Below, one piece after another: positions 23,243 to 33,315 of a DNA stretch of 64,000 nt. Numbering within the stretch: position 1 is the stretch's first letter; each line of letters opens with the position of its first letter. The stretch covers positions 61,318,241-61,382,240 of the forward strand of contig NC_134400.1 of the NCBI RefSeq assembly GCF_050003625.1, in the 5' to 3' direction. Source of the DNA: Haematobia irritans. Lineage: Eukaryota > Arthropoda > Insecta > Diptera > Muscidae. The notes below the pieces were generated by a model. That model did not search any database. It was not told the DNA's origin and worked only from the letters and a program-made list of their open reading frames with translations. A program made the translations under genes and the position numbers.

Positions 23243-23537
23243 TCATTCCAAATTTACTTCGTGCCCATCAAATGTACCAATGTAGACATCATGTAACTGC
23301 AAATAAAAATAAATTATACCATATATCAAAATGCAGAACAAAAACAGGTACCTTTTTTTCAATTACACTTTCCTTTTTGGTGTTCACATAAAACCACGTG
23401 CCACTTCTGAATAAATAAATTAACACAAAACACAGTAATTCCCTATTCTCCGACCATTCCAAGAAACAATCAAAACACGACTGACGCGCAAATTGAAAAT
23501 CGTGCTCAATGTTTTTATAAAATTCTTTTCGCTGCAA
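23243..23537 (-). pseudogene. Family F spliced coding unit, copy 1
   Basis: Exon 1 (to 23,352) is open from 23,537 and ends WFYVNTKKESVIEKK. The intron 23,297-23,351 is 55 nt with GTACCTG at the 5' end and ATTTTTATTTGCAG at the 3' end, in phase 0. Exon 2 continues LHDVYIGTFDGHEVNLE and stops; past the stop the same frame reads LLIVEIEPKENV and stops again. The second copy (32.5-32.7 kb) has CGA where this one has the first TGA, so the ancestral protein probably read through. I do not recognise the protein. Two copies keep the same open frames across both exons with an in-frame 9-nt indel, which argues for past coding; the exon 2 substitutions are mostly amino-acid changing, so no present constraint is claimed. 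Confidence 0.5.
23451..23484 (-). promoter_or_regulatory. Candidate Inr + DPE core promoter in family F
   Basis: On the minus strand TCAGTC (an exact fly initiator) places +1 at 23,482, and GGTCG lies at 23,455-23,451, exactly +28 to +32, fitting the DPE consensus RGWYV. This spacing is the one required for DPE function in Drosophila. The start would lie inside the open frame of exon 1, so either the transcript is 5'-shortened or the coding reading is older than this promoter. Copy 2 has lost this segment. Confidence 0.5.
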
Positions 23538-23893
23538 AAAAATTAAATGGTCACGAAAAAAATTACATGGTCTTTATGACCATGTAATGGTTCTAGACAT
23601 GTCTATACGTAACCTATAAAAATACTTTTTTCCCTGCAAAAAAGTAAAAAAAATGGATGGTCAGGTACATGATTTTCCCGACTATATAATGGTCTCAAAT
23701 TATATCATTTAAATAATAGAACATGTTTGCTGCATTTGAGAACCATTTAAATGCTTATTGCCAACATATATTTTTCTCTGCTCGAAAATTATTTTTACAA
23801 AGACACAACATATGGGTTTCGCGACAATTACATGCTCAATATAAGCATTAAATGGATACGGCAACCATGTCCAAACATTTTTTTCTGTGCGTG

Positions 23894-24249
23894 CAAATTC
23901 AATAAATTACAAGTGGATTGGATGTACCTCCACCAATCCCCAGGAACTACATATAATTATGGATCGATATAAACTAATTTTTGTGTAGATATTCTCTACG
24001 GATGACATTAGGTTCGGACTTTCAAGAGAAACGGATCAAAATGGAATTTCTACAGTAAACAAAGGAGCTGAGGAATGATACTTACATAACGTATTCAATC
24101 GAGTGGAGTTTAAGACAAGTCTGTAGATCGAGTTAATCGATCGAGCTAACTTTACTCCACAATATGGCCTATTTCCCATTATGAAGTAGGGATAGAATGA
24201 TTCAACGGATGGAAGGATAGATTTTTAACACGACCAAGAATATATGTAT
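23894..24249. other. Unassigned sequence
   Basis: About 350 bp; short ATCGAG/CTCGAT-like inverted pieces near 24,130-24,160; no gene. Confidence 0.4.
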
Positions 24250-25198
24250 AGGTTAAATTAAAGTGGCAGCCCGATTAAGTTCACAGGCGTCACACAGTTC
24301 AGTTTTCTGCCGGCCTTATGAAACGTAAGAAAAATAGGATTTACAACCTACTTTGTGGTAACAAATGTTCTTTTATATAAATCTTTTCATTCTATTAATT
24401 TTTTTGGCAGACAATTTGAAATTATAACTGCCGAGGCCTTAATAAAGAACTTATGAAAATAGCGCTTCGACCGCAATGTCGGTTATACCAAAGCTGCAGG
24501 CATTGTGCGACATCTATACGGTTGACATTTTTTGTTTTTGTAGAAGAGAAATTTTCGTCCTCTTGTTTTCTTAATACTCTCTGTATTTTCTTTTGTTGAA
24601 CCAACCAGATTGTTCCAAAAACATTAACAGACTGCTTAAGTTAACGTTTTCCAGGCCCGCCACTAATCTAAAGCTATAATCTCTAATCTCTAAGTGGTTT
24701 CACTGCAATGTGGAACGCAGTTCGAACTCGGCTATAAAAAGGAAGTCCCTTGTCATTGCGCTTAACATGGAATCGGGCAGCACTCAGTGATAAGAGAGAA
24801 GTTCACCAACGTGGTATCACAATGGACTGAATAGTCTAAGTGAGCCTGATACATCGGGCTACACCCTAACCAAACCAAACCAATATGCCCCTAAAATTCG
24901 CTTACGCCTTACACAAAATGCAGGACACTCACACAAGAGGTGTTTAATTGATTCCTTTTCCTCCGCATCATGACAGCTCATACAATAGTCATTATACTTC
25001 GCACCAATAGTTTTTACAAATTCGCCTATCAGGCAGCGACCCGTTATAGCAGATATCAGGAGTGATATCTGACGTCTTGAGAACACTAGCATATCTAGTG
25101 TGCGGTTCAAGTTTAAATGGGACCATATTTGCTTGGCGTCGTTACAACCCTTGCAATTCTCCCATCGAACATTTGCCATCATGACAGACAAGAATACA
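24250..25198 (-). mobile_element. LINE, second copy, 5'-truncated, with a SINE inside
   Basis: The 3' end near 24,250 (complement of GGTTAAATTAAAGTGGCAGC), then unassigned DNA (24,291-24,589), then LINE sequence 24,590-24,680 (AACCAACCAGATTG, CTTAAGTTAACG), a SINE, and LINE again from 24,882 (ATATGCCCCTAAAATTCGC) to 25,198. The coding part repeats the last third of the 21.5-22.4 kb ORF. Confidence 0.75.
24680..24881 (+). mobile_element. SINE, 5'-truncated, inserted in LINE
   Basis: From TCTAAGTGGTTTCACTGCAA through ACTCGGCTATAAAAAGGAAG to TAAGTGAGCCTG and a CCCTAACCAAACC tail. It lacks the tRNA-like head. It lies inside the LINE copy whose 3' end it resembles. Confidence 0.78.
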
Positions 25199-25209
25199 TA
25201 TTCATACAT
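24859..25209 (-). pseudogene. LINE C-terminal fragment with Cys/His motif
   Basis: Reads MANVRWENCKGC, SRRQISLLISAITGRCLIGEF, KYNDYCMSCHDAEEKESIKH and LLCECPAFC. It is colinear with the C-terminal third of the chimeric LINE ORF at 21.5 kb but keeps the C-x2-C...H-x3-C motif that copy lost, a feature commonly found near the end of RNase H-bearing LINE proteins. The first residues come from the adjacent palindrome, not from the LINE. Fragment only, non-functional. Confidence 0.75.
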
Positions 25210-25247
25210 GTATTCTTGTCTGTCATGATGGCAAATGTTCGATGGGA
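25160..25247. repeat. Perfect 39-bp inverted repeat with 10-bp loop
   Basis: 25,160-25,198 and 25,209-25,247 are exact reverse complements (39 of 39), with TATTCATACA between them. Part of each arm is LINE coding sequence (ATGGCAAATGTTCGATGGGA). The structure sits at the 5' edge of the truncated LINE copy and ends where a family E MITE begins. Confidence 0.95.
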
Positions 25248-25487
25248 AGAAATATGATCACCTCAACCATGTTTCAAGAGCAAAATGTTATTTTTGTACG
25301 GTGACCATGTAACATGTTTGTCACTAAAATGTTATATTCTCGTCAAATATAACCTGCTTGCCGAAATCAGATACATGATTTCCGAGAAAAGAACATGGTT
25401 GCGAAAACCATGTTACATGGTCACCACCCAAAAATACCATTTTGCTCTTAAAACATGTTTGAGGCGATTATATTCCTTCTCTGGGTG
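25248..25487. mobile_element. Family E fold-back MITE, copy 1
   Basis: Long inverted arms from AATATGATCACCTCAACCATG to the complement at TATTCCTTCTCTGGGTG, followed by TA. The outermost left terminus (CACCCAGAG) is lost at the palindrome. It matches the complete copy at 36,084-36,333. 25,490-25,530 is a further LINE tail scrap. Confidence 0.78.
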
Positions 25488-25530
25488 TAGGTTAGGTTAA
25501 AGGGGCAGCCCGATTTATTTCAGTCTTACT

Positions 25531-25947
25531 TATCACGAAACGAAAATATCAAGAAAGATTTTTCGGCTATGTGAACGTTTTACATTCCCGGGACAAAAAA
25601 AAAAAGTTTTTGCCTAATTCCCGGGAATTCCCGCGATTTTCTAAAAATTTTACCAAATTGTCTTTTTTAGGTTTATAAATAAAAAATACACAAAACATTT
25701 GAAATAATAAAAATAAAATCTCAAAAGTAGTGATTCTCTTATAAAACTGCTTTCAGTAATGGCATTGGTTGTGATTCCGACTAAAGCAAAAACATTTTCT
25801 TTTGAAGTAAACAAAAATCATTAGATGAAATCATTGCAACACTTGCCATTAATTCGGGTTTATTTGCTCTTTAAGAAAATACTTTATAACAAAAGGGAAT
25901 TTCGTTTTTTCAAAAAAGTCGTCCCTTTTAAATCAAATTAATTTAAA
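25531..25947. other. Unassigned AT-rich sequence
   Basis: Contains GCCTAATTCCCGGGAATTCC-type palindromic text near 25,610-25,635. No gene seen. Confidence 0.4.
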
Positions 25948-27548
25948 ACAAGTATATACGGCCGTAAGTTCGGCCAGGCCGAATCTTATGTACCCTCCAT
26001 CATGGATTGCGTAGAAACTTCTACGAAAGACTGTCATCCACAATCGAATTAATGGGGTTGTGGTATCTCACTTCTTAACTTCTTAAATCGTTTTCTAAAT
26101 TGTGAGTTAGTCCATACGTGGTATATATTAGACACAAAAGGTATGTATAGGTAAGTCTACAAATAATTACGAATCGATATGGACATTTGCTTATATGTGG
26201 GCTATATAAAATTATGAACTTGATATGGACCAATTTTTGTGTGATTGGGGATCGATTTATTTGAGGGCTATATATAACTACAGACCGATATGGACCTAGT
26301 TAGGCATGGTTGTTAACGGCCATATACTAGCACAATGTAGCAAATTTCAACTGACTCGGATGAAATGTGCTCCTCCAAGTGGCTCCTAAACCAAATCTCG
26401 TGATCGGTTTATATGGGGACTATATATGATTATGGACTGATATGGACCACTTTTGGCATGGTTGTTACATATCATATACTACCACCACGTACCAGATCGG
26501 ATGAATTTTGCTTCTCCGAAAGGCACACTGGGTCAATTCTGGGGATCGGTTTATATGGGAGCCATATATAATTATGGACTAATATGAACCAATTCCTGCA
26601 TGTTTGTTGGATACCATATACTAACATCGCGTGCCAAATTTCAACCGAATCGGATAAATTTTGCTTTTCCAAGGGGCTCCGGAGGTCAAATCTGGGGATC
26701 GGTTAATATGGGGGCTATATATAATTATGGCTGATTTCGACCACTTTTTGCATTGGTGTTTGAGGCCATATATTAACACCACTTACCAAATTTCAACTGA
26801 ATCAAATGAATTTTGGTCTTCTAAGAGGCTCCGGAGTTTAAATCTGGTGATGGGTTATATATAATTATGGACCGATGTGGACCAATTTTTGCATGGTTGT
26901 TAGAAACTGTATGCCAACATAATGTACCAAATTTCAGCCGAATCGGATGAAATTTGCTTCTCTTAGGGGCTCCGCAAGCCAAATCGGGGGATCGGTTTAT
27001 ATGGGGGCTATATACAATTATGAACCGATGTGGATCAATTTTTGCATGTATATTAGAGACCGTATACCAACAGCATGTACCAAATTTCAGCCGGATCGGA
27101 TCGGACCGGATCGGCTCCGCAAGCCAATTCGGGGGATCGGTTTATATGGGGGCGATATATAATTATTGACCGATGTGGACCAATTTTTGCATAGTTGTTA
27201 GAGACCGTATACCAACACCATGTACCAAATTTCAGCAGGATCGGATGAAATTTGGTTCAAATTTGCTCCGGTTTATATGGGAGCTATATATAATTATGGA
27301 CCGATGTGGACCAAGTTGCATGGTCATTAGAGAGCATATACTAACACTATGTACCAAATTTCAGCCGGATCGGATGAAATTTGCTTCTCTTAGAGGCGTC
27401 GAAACCAAATCGGGGGATCGGTTTATATGGAGGCTATATATAATTATGGACCGATGTGGACCAATTTTTGCATTGTAGTTAGAGACCCTATACTAACACC
27501 ATGTACCAAATTTCAGCCGGATCGGATGAAATCGGTCCGTTTATATGG
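25948..27548. mobile_element. DINE-type element, subfamily H, copy 2 (reverse)
   Basis: Begins ACAAGTATATACGGCCGTAA then GTTCGGCCAGGCC, followed by about eight blocks of 165-180 bp with GGTTTATATGGGGGCTATAT and AATTTCAGCCGGATCGG. It is truncated on the right by a family F fragment, so the mini-me core is missing. The short open frames inside are made by the periodic repeats. Confidence 0.78.
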
Positions 27549-27916
27549 GGGCAAAAAAGTTCAAAAATTAAATGGTCACGAATGGTTCTAGATGTAATGG
27601 TTATGGCCATGTAATGGTTCAAGACATGTCTATACATAACCTATAAAAATACTTTTTTCCCTGCAAAAAAGTAAAAAAAAATTGGATGGTCAGGTACATT
27701 ATTTTCCCGACCATGTAATGGTTCTATCATTTAAATAATAGAACATGTTTGCGGCATTTGAGAACCATTTAAATGCTTATTGCCAGCATACATTTTTCTC
27801 CGCTTGAAAATTATTTTTACAAAGACCAAATACATGGTTTTCGCGACAATTACATACTCTAGATAACCATTAAGTGGATGCGGCAACCATGTCCAAACAT
27901 GTTTTTTCTGTGCGTG
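27549..27916. mobile_element. Family F fragment, right half
   Basis: From about AAAAATTAAATGGTCACGAA to TTTTTTCTGTGCGTG; closely follows 23,530-23,893. It lacks the exon unit. Confidence 0.78.
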
Positions 27917-29226
27917 GACATATAACTACTACTCTCATTTTATTTCTTGAGGGTTCGGAATGTTTATTCATATGGTTTTATTCGTTCGTGAATAGCTGTG
28001 CTAGTATATCGCAAAAATGGAAGATTGAAATAATTGTGTAATTATGGGAAGCAAGGTTTGTTTTTTATTATTTTTTGTTTCAGTGTACGACTAATTGAAA
28101 TGTCCAATCATCTTTATAAATGGAACAACGACTAAATATTGCCAATCATGTGGGTCGATTTACACCATTTAAACTGTGAGCGCTGCAATGACGACAATCA
28201 ATTGGTCGTACACAAGTGAAAAACTCGATTCTAGGTTGCTGGCCAATAAACGAAGATAAGACATCTAATTTTACCAACCGGTGTTCATGGAATTTGTCCA
28301 TTCATTTTTTCGGATATTCCGATATGGTGTACATTGACGGGTTGTGTGCGGTCTGCTTTTATGGCGGCTTCTATAGAAGATTTTTTTATCTTTGGTCTCC
28401 CCAGTCCGCACACTGGCAATCTATAGTGTTTATTCGGGATGGGATTTTTCTTTGGACACATTATCAATAGCTCTCGTTTTCGTGGTTTGGATTGCGTATC
28501 CTCATCACTCTGCGCCCTATCACTTGGTTTGTATATCATAAAATATCAATAGCTACATTCATGCATTCATTGTTTATCAGTCTTTTGTTTAATTTTTGTG
28601 GATAATGGGTAAACAAATGCGTTTGCTTGAGGAACATTGTTAGTTTCTTGGGTTTGCGCTAAGATATCCTCAGCAACTAATATTCCATGTGCTCTTCCGT
28701 GTAATCGTTATAGCTTCATTCCAAATGGTTCGTTTTTTTTTTGTTTTGTTTTTTCTTTGTAATTTCATGATCATTGTGTGGGGTTTGGTTTTATGATGGC
28801 TTTTCAATTTCCCGATTATTTCCTCACCAAAAAACCCGCCTCATTCATGGGAAACGCATGCGAGTTCGTACTTTAGCATTGGAGTACCCATGTGATCTTA
28901 GATATTTGAATTTTAGTTGCCGATGGCAGCAGGTGTTTTAGCTATCAATTGGTTTGTAAATGATTCCCCATTGTGTTCCTTATGTTGGAAGGCATTTCTC
29001 CTCATACGAAATAGACAGGTCAATTTCGGCTATTGAAATGTTCATCATCGATAGAAGGAACGATAATATAATGTTTTGTACTTTAAATGTGAATGAGAAT
29101 GAAATAGGTTGACAAACGACTAAGTAGGCTTATTGGGACTAGGCTTGGCTTATAGTATGCCCTTTCCTTTCATACCCTTCTGTTATTTAAGGAACCCTGT
29201 GTCTTTATATATTAATTTATTTTAAT
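27917..29226. other. Unassigned, mostly single-copy sequence
   Basis: About 1.3 kb without TE hallmarks. 28,216-28,539 has overlapping frames of 84 codons on both strands and no recognised domain. It could be host intron or intergenic DNA. Confidence 0.4.
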
Positions 29227-30090
29227 TTGTGGGGCACGTTCCGAATCACACTTATTTTCAAATTAATACAAGGAAATGTGCCGAAATACCTCAGCAAAAC
29301 TATATTAGATTTCCTTGATAGAAGATCATTTATAGTTGCTGTCAATAATTTTATCTCTGAGAAAAACTTCCTTTCCACCGGCTTACCTCAAGGATCAGTT
29401 CTCTCTCCCTTGCTTTATGCAATATATACATTTGATTTCCGCCCGCCGTTCTTTATAAAGGTAGCATATTATGCAGATGACACAGCTCTCATAACATCTA
29501 GTAAATAACTAAGGCGCTGATGAAGAAAATGGAGAAAGGTCTAGCAATTTGTAATAAGTACTTCACAAAATGGAAGATTAAAATGAATCCAAGCAAAACA
29601 CAGGCGATAATTTTTCCCTACAAGAAAGAAAACCACATCGTCGACTCAAACTGGGAGATGAAACTATAGAAATTGCAGATGATGTCAAGTACCTAGGGGT
29701 TACAATTGACAAAAAAAACTAACATATGGAAAACACATCGAAAATATTCGAAATAAGTCCTTGAAACGCTTAAGGCTCTATGGCCACTACTTTTTAAAAA
29801 ATATTTTCTTGATCACAGAAACAAGAATCTGCTATTCAAAAGCATTATTAGACCTATTTTAATGTATGCTTGCCCGGTTTGGCTTAAAGCCGCTAAAACC
29901 CACTTGAAGAAGCTACAAATTATCCAGAACAAATGTTTGAAAATAATAAATAAAAGCAGTTTCATTGCTTCACAATGAAACTGGCTACGAAGAAATTGGA
30001 GAGTTCATAAAAAGGCTCAACGCAGATTATTTATGTAGAATGGAAACTTCCCCCTACGACCTAATAAGGTCCTGTGTGGAACGAACGCAC
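29227..30090 (+). pseudogene. Jockey-type reverse transcriptase relic
   Basis: The first open piece (29,227-29,508, 93 codons) contains LIQGNVPKYLSKTILDFL, the GLPQGSVLSPLLYAIYT motif (about residues 52-68) and the catalytic YADD at about residues 82-85. A stop follows at SSK. Beyond it other frames carry NKYFTKWKIKMNPSKTQ, KYLGVTIDKK, ARFGLKP-type and LKKLQIIQNKCLKIINK pieces, the normal order of the RT thumb and downstream region. At least three frameshifts or stops are needed to join them, and the endonuclease half is absent. Dead copy. Confidence 0.8.
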
Positions 30091-30377
30091 TAACTTACTT
30101 CTAGTATATAGCACAATCATCAAATAGAAAATATATGTTTGTGTTAGGATATTAAGCTTAATAATCTTCTGCATTCATATAACTTTTCAACAATATTTGA
30201 AATTTTGTTTTTCTTAAATTCATATGAAGGTTTTTACCTATTTTTGCCTTTAAATCTAGTATATATATTTATAACTAATATAATGTATATGTTCAATAAG
30301 AGTATCATTTGTTGTAATATCTGCTGTGATAAAATCTCATTAAAGGAATTGTAATTATTAAATAAAATAAATAAAGA
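29227..30377 (+). mobile_element. Jockey-type LINE, 5'-truncated, degraded
   Basis: A reverse transcriptase fragment followed by thumb/C-terminal coding relics to about 30,090, an AT-rich 3' region, and a short A-rich end (ATTAAATAAAATAAATAAAG) near 30,355-30,377. No RNase H is visible, consistent with the jockey clade. Confidence 0.75.
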
Positions 30378-31020
30378 GGAATATGAAAACTGAGCTGAAA
30401 ACTGAACTTTCTCCCCATATATGATGGGCCCTATATCTTATGAAAGCAGGGCAATGACATATGTAGTACTCCAAAGTTTACTCCTCACAATATCTTCTAC
30501 ATCCACCAGCATCCGCTTTCAGTACAGATGATGCCTCAATCCTAGGTGCCCGGTTACGATTCCCACGAATCGTCACGCTACATTACACTATTCAACTGCA
30601 AACCACGAAAATTTTCATATTCTCTGACCTCGTGTTATTTTGAAGTCATTCCACACACAGAAAACCAATTCGTTGTAACAATCAATTTATTTAGCTATCG
30701 AAATACAAACGATAATTTATATATATATTTATAAAAATTTGTTTCCTCACCCATTTTTGCAGGCCTGAAATTTTCAAACAATATGTCAGAATTTGGGATC
30801 CCTAAAGAAATATGCAAATTAAAGCTCATTCCACATTTTGATATAGTCTTATATAGACTGATTGTTGAACTCATTAAAGCCTCCACATTCATTCGATTTG
30901 ACTCAAGTTTGGAATTTTGGTTTGTTTTGGCGCTACAAAATCAAATTAGAGTTTCTTGTTACTATATACTGAATTTTTTAAAGATTGATAATAGGATTTT
31001 ACTTCTTAATTTACTTCTTA
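30378..31020. other. Unassigned sequence
   Basis: About 640 bp, AT-rich; no gene or repeat recognised. Confidence 0.4.
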
Positions 31021-31374
31021 CACGCACAGAAAAAAATGTTTGGACGTGGTTGCCGCATCCATTTAATGCTTATCTAGAGTACACGCAAAGAAAAAAAAAC
31101 GTTTGGAAAACGTGTACCGAAAACGTTTTTCTTTTGTTAGAGATTTTTGAAATGCTTCGAAAATTTTAAACTTTTATCACCAAAAAAATTCGTTTGTTAC
31201 AAAATTTTTATTTTTTCAATAAAAAAAGTTATTTTTGAAACAACAACACAGTCCATTTCGTTTATATCAAACACTGTTCTTTTCTGACTTTAGGTCTTTA
31301 ATAAGACAATGTAATGTTGAAAATTTTTTCGGAATCTTCCGAACATATCTGGAATATATGCAAAAAAAAACTTT

Positions 31375-31446
31375 GGTCGAAGCAGGGATCGAACCCACGA
31401 CCCTTGGCATGCAAGTCGGACGTAGCAACCACTGCTCCACGGTGCC
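31375..31446 (-). ncRNA. tRNA-like module 1 of family G, copy 1
   Basis: Minus strand: GGCACCGTGGAGCAGTGG, TTGCATGCCAAGGGTCG, GGGTTCGATCCCTGCTTCG. The B box (GGTTCGATCCC) is exact, and a D-arm/A-box-like TGGAGCAGTGG is present. The acceptor stem does not pair, so this is tRNA-derived, not a tRNA. Confidence 0.65.
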
Positions 31447-31460
31447 AAACTAAATGTTTG

Positions 31461-31921
31461 TTTTTTTTTTTTCGATTCTTTTAGATTAATTCTAAATCGG
31501 GCTTTTAAGGTCTCTAAATATGCAAATAAAAAGACTTTACTTCATATTTTTATCCGACGTTTCGTTGGTAATTTCCAACTTCTTCTGGGATGAATTTTAT
31601 TGAAATCTGGCAACGATAGAAATAGCAAAAAGGGGGACAAATTACATCTATGTGGAGTACCATAAGTCAATCTCTAAACTTACATTTAGTCTTTTTTCAT
31701 ATTTTCGATATCATTGTTAAAGTGACGGCACATGAACACCATAACATTAAACACAAATTTAAATAAATTTCAAAAATAAATAAATAAAAACTAAATTAAA
31801 ATATCACAGAGCTTTTTCCTTATGGCTACGATCACAGATGATTGAACTTAAACTAAATGATTGCTAATGTATAAGCAGCATTAGTGTTGTCTTTGTCCTC
31901 TTTTCTGTTTATTGCACATTG
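31461..31921 (-). mobile_element. Poly(A)-ended retro-insert in family G
   Basis: Flanked by AATGTTTG at 31,453-31,460 and 31,922-31,929, and starting with a run of 12 T, so it is a minus-strand retroposed copy with a poly(A) end. Its 3' part (minus) has AAGTTGGAAATTACC, AACGAAACGTCGG and TAAAAGCCCGATTTAG. The ACGAAACGTCGG text recalls the 3' part of Penelope-like elements, but I cannot confirm the family. Confidence 0.55.
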
Positions 31922-32030
31922 AATGTTTGTTTCTGTTAAATAAACTTTGTTTATTCGGTTCGTGGGCGCCGCAAGCTATGCTATATAAGTATAACTTATA
32001 TGGATATTTATCTATTGATGACCATAACAT

Positions 32031-32101
32031 GTACATAGCTCAGTGGTTAGTGTGTTGGCTTACAACGTGCATGGTCCGCGGTTCGATTCTCCGTCCAGGC
32101 G
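32031..32101 (+). ncRNA. tRNA-like module 2 of family G, copy 1
   Basis: GTACATAGCTCAGTGGTTAG then TGTGTTGGCTTACAACG, ending GCGGTTCGATTCTCCGTCC. A good A-box (TAGCTCAGTGG) and B-box (GGTTCGATTC) are at tRNA-like spacing. The acceptor arm is not canonical. Confidence 0.65.
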
Positions 32102-32497
32102 AAAGGTAAAAAATTTTAAAAATTTATAAAATCATATAATTTCTTCTACATTGTTGTATTACAGGAAAAGGTGTTAAGAACTAAAAACCTCGTGTATGTG
32201 AGAAAGATGTGAGGGAAAATGCAATTAGCAAGAAAACAATGTTTTTTTTTTTATTGAGTTAGTCTTTGTGAAATTGTTTTTACATCCTGGAAAAGAATAA
32301 ACGTTTATCATAAAAAGTATATACTTTTCTTCCAAATACACTTCCTTACAGCGAAAAGCATATGAGAAACGAACTTTGTTTGTCTAAAATTTCGTTTGGG
32401 AGGAAAGAATTATTTTTTTGCGTGTAGGTAATTGTCGCGAAAACCATGTATTTTGTCTTTGTAAAAATAATTTTCGAGCGGAGAAAAATATATGCTG

Positions 32498-32711
32498 GAA
32501 TTACTGTGTTTTGTGTTAATTTATTTATTAAGAAGTGGCATGTGGTTTTATGTGAACACAAAAAAGGAAAGTGTAATAGAAAAAAATGTATCTGTTTTTT
32601 TGTTCTGCATTTTGATATATTTATTTTTATTTGCAGTTACATGATGTCTGCGTTGGTACATTTGAAGTAAATATGGAACGATTACTTATTGTTGAATTTA
32701 AACCAAAATAG
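32498..32711 (+). pseudogene. Family F spliced coding unit, copy 2
   Basis: Exon 1 reads ELLCFVLIYLLRSGMWFYVN then TKKESVIEKN. The intron 32,588-32,636 is 49 nt (GTATCTG...TTTGCAG, phase 0). Exon 2 reads LHDVCVGTFEVNMERLL then IVEFKPK and stop at 32,711. Compared with copy 1 there are F/L, T/M, K/N, Y/C, I/V, L/M, I/F and E/K changes, silent changes in T and I codons, a 9-nt in-frame deletion (loss of DGH), and Arg in place of copy 1's stop. The start of the gene is missing here. Protein family unknown. Confidence 0.5.
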
Positions 32712-33017
32712 AGTGTGTAAAAATTTGTGATGTTTGCTTGCACGACATTATAAATACAAATAAGCAATGAATTAGTTATAAATAAATAAAAACAAATAAA
32801 CTTAATTTTGTGTTTTCTTTTCTCAAGTGGCTTCCTTTTTTCGACGACGAAAAAAGTTTTTTTTTTCGTAAAGATCAAAACATTTTAAGTTGTGACCATG
32901 CTCTTTTAACTGGAAGAAAATCATTTTTTAATGCCATAACATTTTAGATCGTGACCATTGTCTTTTAATGGAAACAAAATTATTTTTATCAATGTAATAA
33001 CATTTTAGATGAGGATC

Positions 33018-33315
33018 ACATTCTGCGAAATTTGAGTAAGATCGGTTAATAAATAAGGGTTTTATAGTTAAATTTTAGAAAATCGGGCGATACATACATA
33101 TGGGTGCTATATCTAAATATAATCCGAATTTTAATTTTGCACACTTTAAGGGTACTATAAAAAATTACAATGTTTTAAATTTGAAGCCAATCGAGTAGTA
33201 GGCGCAGTATGATTTCGTTTGTCGAAATCGGGCGATACATATATATGGGAGCTATATCTAACTTTGATCCAATTTAAGCTTAAGTTTTAGCAAAGTTATT
33301 AGGGTTTTATTCCGC
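33018..33315. mobile_element. DINE subfamily I fragment
   Basis: Two repeat units with AATCGGGCGATACATATATA and TGGGAGCTATATCTAA, between the family F end and the LINE ORF1. No termini. Confidence 0.65.

Larger units (their letters stand above)
22783..23893 (-). mobile_element. Family F TA-type element, full copy
   Basis: Ends CACGCAGAGAACAAACATG and the complement of CACGCACAGAAAAAAATG, flanked by CA on both sides. The 1.11 kb body has inverted subterminal CATGGT/ACCATG-rich arms and a central unit, minus strand, with a promoter-like start, two exons and a poly(A) signal. Another copy is at 31,021-33,017, and a half copy is at 27,549-27,916. Confidence 0.75.
31082..32424. mobile_element. 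Family G element, copy 1, two tRNA-like modules
   Basis: Ends CACGCAAAGAAAAAAAAACG and the complement of CACGCAAAAAAATAATTC, flanked by TA (31,080-31,081 and 32,425-32,426). It contains tRNA-like module 1 on the minus strand and module 2 on the plus strand, pointing away from each other. A 461-bp poly(A)-ended insert at 31,461-31,921 lies between them; without it the element is about 0.87 kb. Confidence 0.8.
31021..33017 (+). mobile_element. Family F element, copy 2, holding a family G element
   Basis: Left end CACGCACAGAAAAAAATGTT after TA. After 61 bp it is interrupted by family G (31,082-32,424, TA on both sides) and resumes GGTAATTGTCGCGAAAACC. The exon region and poly(A) region follow in plus orientation to about 33,017, where the far terminus is lost. 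Relative to copy 1, the segment with the candidate Inr/DPE is deleted (join near 32,498). Confidence 0.75.

Noticed and set aside
26947..27478. Several overlapping open frames with recurring MGAIYNYE/DRFIWGLY peptides
   Set aside because: The peptide repeats simply follow the 165-180 bp DINE blocks; the same peptides appear at 19, 40 and 44 kb in either strand.
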